This document shows, piece by piece, positions 26,128 to 34,042 of a stretch of 64,000 nucleotides of DNA. Numbering within the stretch: the first letter of the stretch is position 1; every line of letters begins with the position of its first letter. The notes beneath the pieces were generated by a model that worked only from the letters and a program-made list of their open reading frames with translations, had not been told where the DNA came from and made no database searches. The translations under genes and the position numbers were made by a program. This DNA is from Streptomyces sp. NBC_00358 (GTDB lineage: Bacteria > Actinomycetota > Actinomycetes > Streptomycetales > Streptomycetaceae). The stretch is taken from NCBI RefSeq assembly GCF_036099295.1, contig NZ_CP107976.1, forward strand, positions 5,952,001-6,016,000, read 5' to 3'.

Positions 26128-27039
26128 TCAGTCGCGTGCCGACACCGACGGCCAGTGGGACCGGAGTGTGCGGACCGTCTCGGCGATGGCCGGACGGCGG
26201 GCCGCTCCGGTGCGCCACAGCGCGTACAGCCTGCGCACGGGCAGCGGGTCGAGCGGTACCTCCACCACCCCTTCGGGGAGGGGGCCCCGGCCGAGGCGCG
26301 GGATGAGGGCGACGCCGAGGCCTGCGGCGACGAGGGCGACGAGGGTCGGGTTCTCATCGGCCTGGTGGACGATGTCCGGCTCATGGCCCGCCTCGCGCAG
26401 CGTACGCACCAGCCAGTCGTGGCAGACCCGCCCCGGTGGCTGGCAGATCCACCGCTGGCCCTCCAGGTCCTCCCGCCGTACCGCGGAGCGCCCGGCGAAG
26501 GGGTGTCCGGCGGGGACGAGCAGATCGCACAGGTCGTCGCCGATCACCGCCTGCTCCACCCCCGGCGGGGCGGGCAGCGGGGCGATGTCCCAGTCGTGCG
26601 CGACGGCCATGTCGACCGCCCCCTTGGCGACCAGGTCGACCGACAGGTGCGGGTCGATCTCCGTGAGCCGGGTGTCCAGGTCGGGGTGCCGATCGGCGAG
26701 ATCGGCCAGGACGGCGGGCAGCAGGCCACGGGCCGCCGAAGCGAACGCGGCCACCGTCAACCGTCCCGCGGGCCTGCCGCGGCGTTCCTCGAGATCGGTC
26801 TCCGCCCGCTCCACGATCGCCATCAACTCCTGTGCCGTGGCGGCGAGTTGTTCGGCCTGCTCGGTGAGCCGGACACCGCGCCCGCGCCGTTCCAGCAGCA
26901 CGGTCCTGGTCTCCCGCTCCAGCTTCGCGATCTGCTGGGACACGGCGGAGGGGGTGTACCCGAGGGCGGCCGCGGCGGCGCCGACGGTGCCGTGCACCGC
27001 GACGGCGTGCAGGGCGCGCAGGCGCTGGAGATCGAGCAT
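26128..27039 (-). CDS. LysR family transcriptional regulator
   Basis: 303 residues from the ATG at 27039, with GGGAGG 6 nt upstream; a 19-residue longer form is less likely. The N-terminal winged helix is typical (MLDLQRLRALHAVAVHG, AAAAALGYTPSAVSQQIAKLE), followed by the two-lobed effector domain. Although the helix-turn-helix is intact, no effector can be predicted. It is divergent from an EamA transporter and an EPSP synthase-like gene across 115 bp that includes the palindrome GCTTACGTAAGC, so it probably controls that pair and itself. Confidence 0.9.
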   Translation of the reverse strand: MLDLQRLRALHAVAVHGTVGAAAAALGYTPSAVSQQIAKLERETRTVLLERRGRGVRLTEQAEQLAATAQELMAIVERAETDLEERRGRPAGRLTVAAFASAARGLLPAVLADLADRHPDLDTRLTEIDPHLSVDLVAKGAVDMAVAHDWDIAPLPAPPGVEQAVIGDDLCDLLVPAGHPFAGRSAVRREDLEGQRWICQPPGRVCHDWLVRTLREAGHEPDIVHQADENPTLVALVAAGLGVALIPRLGRGPLPEGVVEVPLDPLPVRRLYALWRTGAARRPAIAETVRTLRSHWPSVSARD

Positions 27040-27074
27040 GAGGCCTCCCGGGTCGCGGTATCGCTCGCCGCTCA

Positions 27075-27086
27075 GCTTACGTAAGC
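27075..27086. promoter_or_regulatory. perfect 12-bp palindrome, candidate LysR site
   Basis: GCTTACGTAAGC is a perfect palindrome 36 bp from the LysR start and about 70 bp from the EamA start. It contains the T-N-A spacing accepted by LysR proteins. Confidence 0.5.
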
Positions 27087-27154
27087 GTTGCTTCATCCAT
27101 CCTTGCAGTTATTCGCGCTGGTGCTACATGGTGAGGACGTCGGATGCTCGACGT

Positions 27155-28060
27155 ATGCGACCCGCACACATCAGCCTCGCCGTTCTCGTCGCCGCCGTCT
27201 GGGGCGTGAACTTCACCGTCATCGAGGTCGGACTCGACCACTTCCCGCCCCTGCTCTTCTCGGCCCTGCGCTTCCTGGTGGCGGCCCTGCCCGCCGTGTT
27301 CTTCGTGGGCCGCCCCAAGGTGGCGTGGAAGTGGATCGTCGCGGTGGGACTCGTCCTCGGCGTCGCGAAGTTCGGGCTGCTCTTCATCGGCATGGACGCC
27401 GGGATGCCCGCCGGACTGTCGTCCCTCGTGCTCCAGATCCAGGCGGTCTTCACCGCGATCGCCGCCTTCGCCTTCCTCGGCGAACGCCCCACCCGCGTCA
27501 AGCTGTACGGCATGGGGGTGGCCCTGTGCGGAGTGGGCCTGGCCGCCGCCGACGAGGGCGCGGGCGGTCCGCTCGGCGCCTTCGCCCTGGTCGTCGCGGC
27601 GGCGGCCTGCTGGGGCCTGTCCAACGTCCTCACCCGCAGGGCGTCACCGCCCGACCCGCTGAACTTCATGGTGTGGGTGAGCACCGTCCCGGTCCTCCCG
27701 CTGCTCGGCCTCTCCCTGCTGAACGAGGGCCCCTCCCGCGACCTCGCCGCGCTGCGCGCCCTGGACTGGCAGGGCGCCGGGGTCGTCGTCTACGTCGCCT
27801 GGGTCACGACGGTCTTCGGCTTCGGCGCCTGGGGCTGGCTGCTGCACCGGCACCCCGCGTCCACCGTCGCGCCCTTCTCGCTGCTCGTCCCGGTCTTCGG
27901 GATGTCGTCGGCGGCGCTGTTCCTGGGGGAGTCGATCAGCCCGCTGCGGTGGGCGGCGGCGGCCCTGCTGGTGGGCGGGGTGGCGCTCACCTCGCGGGCG
28001 CCACGGAAGGTCCAGTCGGCGGACGTTCCAGCGCCGGAGCGGGCGGGGGCGCCAGCATGA
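27155..28060 (+). CDS. EamA/DMT family transporter
   Basis: 301 residues from the ATG at 27155 (MRPAHISLAVLVAAVWGVNF). Ten hydrophobic helices in two EamA repeats cover residues 5-290: the first repeat ends near FLGERPTRVKLYGMGVALCG, the second near FLGESISPLRWAAAALLVGG, both with the family's E-R/S-turn. It resembles the PecM/YedA drug or metabolite exporters. A Pro/Ala-rich cytoplasmic tail ends the protein. No Shine-Dalgarno is obvious. Its stop lies four bases before the EPSP synthase start, so translational coupling is likely, and the LysR regulator is divergent. The substrate is unknown; an aromatic precursor or inhibitor is a guess from context. Confidence 0.88.
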   Translation: MRPAHISLAVLVAAVWGVNFTVIEVGLDHFPPLLFSALRFLVAALPAVFFVGRPKVAWKWIVAVGLVLGVAKFGLLFIGMDAGMPAGLSSLVLQIQAVFTAIAAFAFLGERPTRVKLYGMGVALCGVGLAAADEGAGGPLGAFALVVAAAACWGLSNVLTRRASPPDPLNFMVWVSTVPVLPLLGLSLLNEGPSRDLAALRALDWQGAGVVVYVAWVTTVFGFGAWGWLLHRHPASTVAPFSLLVPVFGMSSAALFLGESISPLRWAAAALLVGGVALTSRAPRKVQSADVPAPERAGAPA

Positions 28061-28064
28061 CCCC

Positions 28065-29312
28065 ATGGCCGTTGTCGACATTCCCGGTTCCAAGTCCATC
28101 ACCGCCCGCGCGCTCTTCCTCGCGGCCGCGGCGGACGGGGTCACTCGCCTCGTCCGCCCGCTCCGCTCCGACGACACCGAGGGCTTCGCGGAGGGCCTGA
28201 CCCGGCTCGGCTACCGCGTCGGCCGCACCCCGGACTCCTGGCACATCGACGGCCGCCCGGAGGGTCCGGCGGTGACCGACGCGGACGTGTACTGCCGGGA
28301 CGGCGCGACCACCGCCCGCTTCCTGCCGACGCTCGCCGCGGCGGGCCACGGCACCTACCGCTTCGACGCCTCCGCCCAGATGCGCCGACGCCCGCTGGGA
28401 CCCTTGTCGAAGGCGCTGCGCGACCTGGGCGTGGACCTGCGGCACGAGGAGGCGGAGGGCCACCACCCGCTGCGTATCGAGGCGTCCGGGGTGGAGGGCG
28501 GCGCGGTCACCCTCGACGCCGGCCAGTCGTCCCAGTACCTCACCGCCCTGCTCCTGCTCGGCCCGCTGACCCGCAAGGGCCTGCGCATCGAGGTCACCGA
28601 CCTCGTCTCCGCCCCGTACGTCGGGATCACCCTCGCGATGATGCGCGCGTTCGGGGCGGACGTACGGGTGGAGGGCGATGTCTTCGAGGTGGCGCCGGGC
28701 GGGTACCGGGCCACCACCTACCCCGTCGAGCCGGACGCCTCCACGGCGAGCTACTTCTTCGCGGCGGCCGCCCTGACCGGCCGCGAGGTCACCGTCCACG
28801 GCCTCGGGGAAGGGGCCCTCCAGGGCGATCTCGGCTTCGTGGACGTCCTGCGCCGAATGGGCGCGCACGTGGAGACCGGGGCCGATCGCACGACGGTGCG
28901 GGGCACCGGCGAACTGCGCGGTCTCACCGTCAACATGCGGGACATCTCCGACACCATGCCGACGCTCGCCGCCCTCGCGCCCTTCGCCACCGGCCCGGTC
29001 CGCATCGAGGACGTCGCCAACACCCGGGTCAAGGAGTGCGACCGCCTCGAGGCCTGCGCGGAGAACCTGCGGCGGCTCGGCGTCCGCGTGGAGACCGGCC
29101 CCGACTGGATCGAGATCCACCCGGGCGTCCCGTCCCCGGCCGAGATCAGGACGTACGGCGACCACCGGGTCGTGATGGCCTTCGCGGTGACGTCGCTGCG
29201 CACCCCGGGCATCGGCTTCGACGACCCCGGATGCGTACGCAAGACGTTCCCGGCCTTCCACGAGGTGTTCGAGGCGTGGGCGGCCGACGGAGCCGACGGG
29301 GAGGACGGCTGA
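28065..29312 (+). CDS. aroA: EPSP synthase (3-phosphoshikimate 1-carboxyvinyltransferase), divergent paralogue with Gly96 to Ala
   Basis: 415 residues. It joins phosphoenolpyruvate to shikimate 3-phosphate (step six of the shikimate pathway). Catalytic residues align with E. coli: Lys/Ser in PGSKSITAR (K22, S23, R27), Arg in MRRRPLG (R124), Asp in ISDTMPT (D313), Glu in RVKECDRL (E341), Arg in YGDHRVVMAF (R386) and Lys in GCVRKTFPAF (K411). The phosphoenolpyruvate loop reads DGATTARF, placing Ala81 at the Gly96 position where Ala blocks glyphosate, and TARAL replaces the common SNRAL (N26). It lacks the usual N-terminal extension. Coupling to an exporter and a LysR regulator suggests a specialised or resistance paralogue rather than the housekeeping AroA; that is inference. 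Confidence 0.87.
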   Translation: MAVVDIPGSKSITARALFLAAAADGVTRLVRPLRSDDTEGFAEGLTRLGYRVGRTPDSWHIDGRPEGPAVTDADVYCRDGATTARFLPTLAAAGHGTYRFDASAQMRRRPLGPLSKALRDLGVDLRHEEAEGHHPLRIEASGVEGGAVTLDAGQSSQYLTALLLLGPLTRKGLRIEVTDLVSAPYVGITLAMMRAFGADVRVEGDVFEVAPGGYRATTYPVEPDASTASYFFAAAALTGREVTVHGLGEGALQGDLGFVDVLRRMGAHVETGADRTTVRGTGELRGLTVNMRDISDTMPTLAALAPFATGPVRIEDVANTRVKECDRLEACAENLRRLGVRVETGPDWIEIHPGVPSPAEIRTYGDHRVVMAFAVTSLRTPGIGFDDPGCVRKTFPAFHEVFEAWAADGADGEDG

Positions 29313-29363
29313 GCCGGACCGTCGATGGCTTGATGACCGGGTGACCTGGCGGAGACGGGCGTC

Positions 29364-29392
29364 TTGTCGCGGAGATCCCGGGCGGCTAACTT
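29364..29392 (+). promoter_or_regulatory. candidate sigma-70-type promoter for the downstream oxidoreductase
   Basis: TTGTCG (29364-29369), 17-bp spacer, TAACTT (29387-29392), located 54 bp before the next ATG in the 134-bp gap after aroA. Confidence 0.45.
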
Positions 29393-29446
29393 CCCGACGG
29401 ACAGCGCCAACCGCGCCTGCGACCCGACTGGGAAAGCGGTCCACAG

Positions 29447-30706
29447 ATGTCCTCCGTCGCCTCCGTTGTCACACTCGCCGTCGTCGGTGCCGGGGACCGG
29501 GGGACCGGTCACGCCCGCTGGGCCCTGGACCGTCCGGACCGGGCCCAGGTGGTGGCCGTGGCCGAACCGCTGGAGACCCGGCGGCGCCGGTTCGCCGCCG
29601 CGCACCGTCTGGAGCCGGACGCCGCGGTGGACGACTGGCGGGTGCTGGCCGCCCGCGGCCGGATCGCGGACGCCGTGCTGATCTGCACCATGGACCGCGA
29701 ACACCTCGAACCGGTACTGGAGTTCGCGGCCCTCGGCTACCACATCCTGCTGGAGAAGCCGATGGCCCTGACCGAGGGCGAGTGCCGGCGGATCGTCGAC
29801 GCCGTGGAGAAGGCCGGGGTGATCCTCGCGGTCGGTCACGTCCTGCGCTACACCCGGTACACCCGCGCCGTGAAAGAGGTCGTCGACTCCGGCCGGATCG
29901 GGGAGGTCGTCAATGTCCAGCACCTGGAACCCGTCGGCTTCTGGCACCAGGCCCACTCCTTCGTCCGCGGCAACTGGGGCCGTACGGACCGGGCGACGTC
30001 CATGCTGATGGCCAAGTCCTGCCACGACATCGACTGGTTGCAGTACGTCCTCGGGCAACCCCCGGTCCGCGTCTCCAGTTTCGGACGCCTCTCGCACTTC
30101 CGGTCCGAGAACAGGCCCGAGGGTGCCGCCGACCGCTGCCTCGACTGCGCGGTGGAGAACACCTGCCCCTACTCCGCCCGGCGCGAGTACGGCGACCGGC
30201 TCGCCCGCGGCGAGCACCACTGGCCGCTCAGCGTGCTGGTCGACGACTTCACTCCCGAGGCGCTGGAGACCGCCCTGCGCGAGGGCCCGTACGGGCGCTG
30301 CGTGTACGCCTGCGACAACGACGTGGTCGACCACCAGGTGGTGTCCATGGAGTTCGCCTCCGGGGCGACCGCCACCTTCACCATGACGGCCTTCACCGAG
30401 CAGGCCGACCGGCAGACCCGGATCTTCGGGACCCGAGGCGAACTGCGCGGCGACGGCGAGAAGTTGAGCGTCTACGACTTCCTGACCCGGACCGAGGGGA
30501 CCGTCGACCTCGCCGCCGCGGGCGCCATGGACGCGGCGGGCGGCCACGGAGGAGGCGACGCCGGGCTGATGGACGCGTTCGTCGCCGCCGTCGCCACCGG
30601 GAACCCCGATCTGGTGAAGTCCGGCCCGCGGGAGTCCCTCACCAGCCATCTCACCGTCCTGGCCGCCGAGCGCGCCCGGCTCGCGGGCACCGTCGAGGAC
30701 GTCTGA
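29447..30706 (+). CDS. Gfo/Idh/MocA family oxidoreductase with a cysteine cluster
   Basis: 419 residues. The N-terminal Rossmann fold begins TLAVVGAGDRGTGHARWAL and binds NAD(P); EKPMALTEGECR supplies the family's EKP motif, whose Lys is catalytic, and KSCHDIDWLQYVLG provides the conserved Asp/His region. An insertion rich in cysteine follows: DRCLDCAVENTCPYSARREYG, then GRCVYACDNDVVDHQVV, giving five Cys and an N-D-x-V-D-H-Q segment seen in a recognised subset of this family. It probably oxidises or epimerises a sugar or inositol derivative. It could serve as the inositol dehydrogenase missing from the iol operon, but nothing here proves that. It stands alone after aroA. Confidence 0.88.
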   Translation: MSSVASVVTLAVVGAGDRGTGHARWALDRPDRAQVVAVAEPLETRRRRFAAAHRLEPDAAVDDWRVLAARGRIADAVLICTMDREHLEPVLEFAALGYHILLEKPMALTEGECRRIVDAVEKAGVILAVGHVLRYTRYTRAVKEVVDSGRIGEVVNVQHLEPVGFWHQAHSFVRGNWGRTDRATSMLMAKSCHDIDWLQYVLGQPPVRVSSFGRLSHFRSENRPEGAADRCLDCAVENTCPYSARREYGDRLARGEHHWPLSVLVDDFTPEALETALREGPYGRCVYACDNDVVDHQVVSMEFASGATATFTMTAFTEQADRQTRIFGTRGELRGDGEKLSVYDFLTRTEGTVDLAAAGAMDAAGGHGGGDAGLMDAFVAAVATGNPDLVKSGPRESLTSHLTVLAAERARLAGTVEDV

Positions 30707-30848
30707 CCGCCGGACGGGCCCCGGGGCGGCACCGGGCCACGGCGTTCACCCCGCCCGGGTCGACTGCCGTGGCGCGCTGTCCCGTTCGCCCGTCCCACCA
30801 CGAGAGACCGACTGGACCGAACGGCCGGCGATCGGAAACGATCAGCCC

Positions 30849-31463
30849 ATGACCTCGTACGACACCGATGGCATCGCCGGAGTCCAGCGCGCCTTCCTGA
30901 TCCTGCACGGCTGGCAGAACCACCGCCCGGAAGGCCACTGGCAGCACTGGCTCGCCGGACGGCTCGGCGAACTCGGCCAGCAGGTCGTCTATCCGCAGTT
31001 GCCGGACCCCGACGACCCGGACCTGGACGTGTGGCTGGCGGAAGTGGCCCGCCATCTGCACGCGTTGGCCGGTGCTGAGCGCGTGGTCGTCGCCCACAGC
31101 GCCTCGGCCGTGCTGTGGCTGCACGCCGCCGCCCGCCGGCTGCCGGGCCTGGCCGGAGTCGACCGGGTGCTGCTCGTCGCCCCGCCGTCCGCGTCCGTCC
31201 TCGCGGGGCTGCCGGAGATCGCCGGATTCGCCCTGGCCGAGCTGGACTTCACGCTTCCCGGGCCCACCCTGCTGGTCGCCGGTGACGACGACCCGTACTG
31301 CCCCGAGGGCGCGGACACCGTCTACGGCGGCCCCCTGGGCGTACCGACCCGGATCCTGCCCGGGGCCGGGCACCTCGACATGGGCGCGGGCTACGGTCCG
31401 TGGCCCGCCGTGCTCGACTGGTGCCTCGACGGGAAGGCGGAGATCACCGCCCGCGCGGGGTAG
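30849..31463 (+). CDS. RBBP9/YdeN-family alpha/beta hydrolase
   Basis: 204 residues, the length of this single-domain family. FLILHGWQNHRPEGHWQHWL is the family's N-terminal signature; the nucleophile Ser is in VAHSASAVLWLH (GxSxG degenerate to HSAS), the Asp in AGDDDPYCP and the His in GAGHLDMGAGYGPWP. The pocket is expected to be small, and physiological substrates of bacterial members are poorly known. Its 3' end overlaps the convergent MHYT gene by 20 bp. It is 142 bp after the oxidoreductase and likely has its own promoter. Confidence 0.88.
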   Translation: MTSYDTDGIAGVQRAFLILHGWQNHRPEGHWQHWLAGRLGELGQQVVYPQLPDPDDPDLDVWLAEVARHLHALAGAERVVVAHSASAVLWLHAAARRLPGLAGVDRVLLVAPPSASVLAGLPEIAGFALAELDFTLPGPTLLVAGDDDPYCPEGADTVYGGPLGVPTRILPGAGHLDMGAGYGPWPAVLDWCLDGKAEITARAG

Positions 31464-32337
31464 TGTGCCGCCCCGCCCGCTGATCGCGGGGCGCGAAGAG
31501 GGAGTCGGTGCGCGGGGCGGGCGCGGGGCGCTCGGGGAGAGTGGCTCTGGCGCGGCGCCGACGCGGGGTGGTCCGGCTCCAGTCCCCGTCGCCGAGGACG
31601 AGCTGGGGGTCGAACATCACCACCACTCCGGCCAGGATCAGGAAGACGACCGGTCCGATCAGCATGGGCAGCAGGATCGAGGTCGGGGACGCGTCGCCGT
31701 ACGTCCCGGTGATGTGCGACGCGTCCGTCGCGCCGCGCAGGTGCACCCCGAGCGCGGCCATGCCGGTGTAGTGCATGCCGGTCAGCGCGACGCCCATGAG
31801 GAGACTGGCGCCGAGGGCGGCCAGGAAGCCCCGGTACGAGGCGGCGGCCCACAGGGCGGCGGTCGCGGCGGTGACCGCGATCAGTACGGAGGCCACGACC
31901 GGGAGCGTGTCGTACCGGAGGGACCCGTTCAGCCGTAGCGCCGCCATGCCCAGGTAGTGCATCGCGGCCACGCCGAGCCCGGTGAAGATCCCGGCGGCGG
32001 TCAGGGTGCCGGTGGTGGCTCCGCGGTACCCCACGACGAAGACGCCCACTGCGACCACCACGATCGCCGCGACGAGGCTGAGCGCCGTCAGCCGGGCGTC
32101 GTAGTCGATCTGGATCCCCTCGATCCGGAAGCCGACCATCGCGACGAAGTGCATGGTCCAGATGCCGCAGCCGATGGTCGCCGCCCCGAGCGCTAGCCAA
32201 CCGGGCTTCCACGACTGCTGGTTGCGCAGGGAACGCACGACACAGCGCAGCCCCAGCGCGCTGCCCAGACAGGCGACCAGGTAGGAGGTCACGGGAGTCA
32301 CCACCCCGTATCCGAAGCCGTCCACGGTGCCTTGCAT
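31444..32337 (-). CDS. stand-alone MHYT-domain membrane sensor protein
   Basis: 297 residues from the ATG at 32337, 9 nt after GGGGAG; the TTG at 32346 abuts that ribosome site. Seven hydrophobic helices carry three MHYT motifs: WTMHFVAM, AAMHYLGMAAL and TGMHYTGMAAL. The Met/His/Tyr residues near the outer membrane face are proposed to bind copper and sense O2, CO or NO. No GGDEF, EAL or kinase domain follows; the C-terminus is an Arg/Pro-rich tail of ~60 residues. It may signal through a partner. The neighbouring minus-strand gene upstream encodes a MarR-GNAT fusion. Confidence 0.88.
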   Translation of the reverse strand: MQGTVDGFGYGVVTPVTSYLVACLGSALGLRCVVRSLRNQQSWKPGWLALGAATIGCGIWTMHFVAMVGFRIEGIQIDYDARLTALSLVAAIVVVAVGVFVVGYRGATTGTLTAAGIFTGLGVAAMHYLGMAALRLNGSLRYDTLPVVASVLIAVTAATAALWAAASYRGFLAALGASLLMGVALTGMHYTGMAALGVHLRGATDASHITGTYGDASPTSILLPMLIGPVVFLILAGVVVMFDPQLVLGDGDWSRTTPRRRRARATLPERPAPAPRTDSLFAPRDQRAGRHTTPRGR

Positions 32338-32569
32338 ATATGCCAACTCCCCTTGGTGAAGGGCTACTTGGGGGAGCAGTGTCCCGCAACGAGGTTGCGC
32401 GAGCGGTCACTTACGGTAGGTATTTGAGTTAACTCTGTGATGCGACTCGGTTCGACCCGGCCCGATCCCACCCATCGGGCGAACGGGCGAACGGGCGAAC
32501 GGGCGGGCGGGCGGACAGGCGGGCGGGAGGACGGGCGGTTCACGCCCCCGGTCCGGTGGGCGGGTCGCG
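32338..32569. other. spacer upstream of the MHYT gene with GGGCGAAC repeats
   Basis: 232 bp with a run of CGAACGGG units (three copies near 32475-32500) merging into GGGCGGGC/GGCGGGAGG repeats. Plausible MHYT promoter region near 32400-32440, where GC falls (TTAGGTATTTGAGTTAACTC-like sequence). No gene seen. Confidence 0.4.
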
Positions 32570-33505
32570 TCACTCCGGGCCGGCGCGCAGGTCCAGCCGC
32601 CAGTCCTGGCCCACCAGATCCGCGCCGAAGGACCGGTGGGGTTTCTCGGCGACCAGGGCGAAGCCGTGGCGCTGGTAGATGCGGCGGGCGGCGGACAGGA
32701 CGTCGTTGGTCCACAGGACGAGTTCGTGATACCCGACGCCGCGCGCGAAACCGGCGACGGCCCCGACCAGGCGGTCGCCGATGCCGAGCCCCCGCGCCTC
32801 CGGTTCGACGAGCAGCAGCCGGAGGCGGGCCGTGCCGGGCGCGTCGTCCCGTACGCACATCACGCATCCGACGGGCCGTCCGTCGAGTTCGGCGATCCAC
32901 ACCCGCTCCAGGTGCGGGTCGTGATCCTCGGCGAAGTCGGCGACGATCCGCGCGACCAGGCCCTCGTAGTCGGTGTTCCAGCCGTACTCGGCCGCGTACA
33001 GCGCCGCGTTGCGCTGCACGATCCAGCCGAGGTCGCCGGGGCCCGGTTCGCGCAGGACGACATCCTCGGGGCCCGGTGCGGTCCGCCCCTCGCCCAGCAG
33101 CGTCCGCACCGTGCGCATCGCCTCCGCGAGCCGTGGCCGGTCGGCCGGTGCCACGGTCGCCAGCAGGGCGCCCACGGTCTGGCGCGCCCGCTCGTCCAGC
33201 AGGTCGGCGGCCTCCCGGCCGCGCGCGGTGAGCGTGATCCGTCGGCGCCGCGGGTCCTTCTCGGACGTGGCGCGCTCGACCAGCCCGTCCTGCTCGAACT
33301 TGTTCAGGATGCGGCTCAAGTAGCCCGAGTCCAGCGAGAGTTCGGTCCGCAGGTCGGCGGCGTCCGTCTGGGGTGTGTGTGCCAGCTCGTAGAGGACGCG
33401 GGACTCGGTCAGCGTGTACGGAGCGTAGAGATGGCGGCCGTAGTCGAGCGCGCCGATGACGTTCGTGTAGAAGCGGTTGAAGGAGCGGACGTCCTGGATG
33501 GTCAT
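32570..33505 (-). CDS. MarR-type regulator fused to a GNAT acetyltransferase
   Basis: 311 residues from the ATG at 33505 (MTIQDVRSFNRFYTNVIGAL); a start at 33532 would add nine residues. Residues ~5-145 form a MarR winged helix (TLTESRVLYELAHTP, LDSGYLSRILNKFEQDGLVE, DPRRRRITLTARG). Residues ~150-305 form a GNAT domain (REPGPGDLGWIVQRNAALY, LLLVEPEARGLGIGDRLVGA for acetyl-CoA binding, NDVLSAARRIYQRHGFALV). This tandem is a known architecture, thought to couple DNA binding with acetylation of a small molecule. A palindrome CCTGACCCAGTCAGG lies 60 bp upstream and is a likely autoregulatory site. Substrate unknown. Confidence 0.9.
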   Translation of the reverse strand: MTIQDVRSFNRFYTNVIGALDYGRHLYAPYTLTESRVLYELAHTPQTDAADLRTELSLDSGYLSRILNKFEQDGLVERATSEKDPRRRRITLTARGREAADLLDERARQTVGALLATVAPADRPRLAEAMRTVRTLLGEGRTAPGPEDVVLREPGPGDLGWIVQRNAALYAAEYGWNTDYEGLVARIVADFAEDHDPHLERVWIAELDGRPVGCVMCVRDDAPGTARLRLLLVEPEARGLGIGDRLVGAVAGFARGVGYHELVLWTNDVLSAARRIYQRHGFALVAEKPHRSFGADLVGQDWRLDLRAGPE

Positions 33506-33560
33506 GATCGGCCCCGAGGGTTGGCTGTACACGGTCGCGGTCGGCCTGCTGTCCTCCTGG

Positions 33561-33582
33561 ATACCTGACCCAGTCAGGGATA
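33561..33582. promoter_or_regulatory. candidate MarR operator
   Basis: The segment contains CCTGACCCAGTCAGG, a near-perfect inverted repeat (CCTGAC/GTCAGG), flanked by ATA/ATA, 56-78 bp upstream of the MarR-GNAT start. MarR dimers bind sites of this length. Confidence 0.55.
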
Positions 33583-33659
33583 AATCGCCAACCCGAGCAT
33601 AGAACCGCCGGGCCTCTGGGGCCTACCCTCCGGTCCGGTCCGGAGGGTGGGTCGGGGCC

Positions 33660-33760
33660 GTGCCGGTACATCCGCCCGCATCCGAACGGATCCCACCGGG
33701 GTTTCGAGGTGCGGGTACGTTCTGATCCGTCCGGCCTGCGGGCATTTGATGTACCGGCGC
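33660..33760. repeat. long imperfect inverted repeat (arms ~33 and 37 nt)
   Basis: The left arm (33660-33692) begins GTGCCGGTACATC and ends CGGATC; the right arm (33724-33760) is its reverse complement with a 3-4 nt bulge (AAAT) and a few mismatches, beginning GATCCGTCC and ending GATGTACCGGCGC. The loop is ~31 nt. Such a structure could be a folded RNA, a small mobile element remnant or a protein-binding cruciform. Confidence 0.75.
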
Positions 33761-33827
33761 GGCCCCTCCCGTGCGCTCCCGGCTGCGGGTGCGTCGTGGT
33801 GGCCGTCCACATTTCAGCCCCGGGCCG

Positions 33828-33935
33828 CGGAAGTTTCCGCCCCTCCGGCCCCTCTGCCGGGCGCGGGGGTGAAGTTTCAGCCCCTCCGGCGTTTGAGGAG
33901 CGGGGTCCGGGGCGGAGTCCCAGGTTGGGTCGGGT
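33828..33935. repeat. Streptomyces dispersed intergenic repeat
   Basis: The sequence around TTTCAGCCCCTCCGGC, GTTTGAGGAGCGGGGTCC and GGGGCGGAGTCCCAG matches a motif I know to recur in intergenic regions of many Streptomyces genomes. A shortened extra copy (TTTCCGCCCCTCCGG) lies just upstream, after a block resembling the other common element GCTGCGGGTGCGTCGTGG. Identification is from memory of the family, not from a search. Confidence 0.6.
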
Positions 33936-34042
33936 AGGGGCGGAGGGGGCGAAGACGGGCTGAGCCGAGTTCCTGGGAAACCCTGGGAACTCCGGGAACC
34001 CGACCCGGGGCCCTCGCGGCAGCGGGGTCCGGGAAGGAGAGG

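Larger units (their letters stand above)
33506..34042. other. gene-free region with structured and dispersed repeats
   Basis: 537 bp between two minus-strand genes. From left to right: MarR operator, hairpin 33625-33648 (ACCCTCCGG/CCGGAGGGT), long inverted repeat 33660-33760, a Streptomyces dispersed repeat 33828-33935 and GGGAAC/GGGAAAC-rich sequence. Short open frames here have no gene-like features. Confidence 0.7.
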
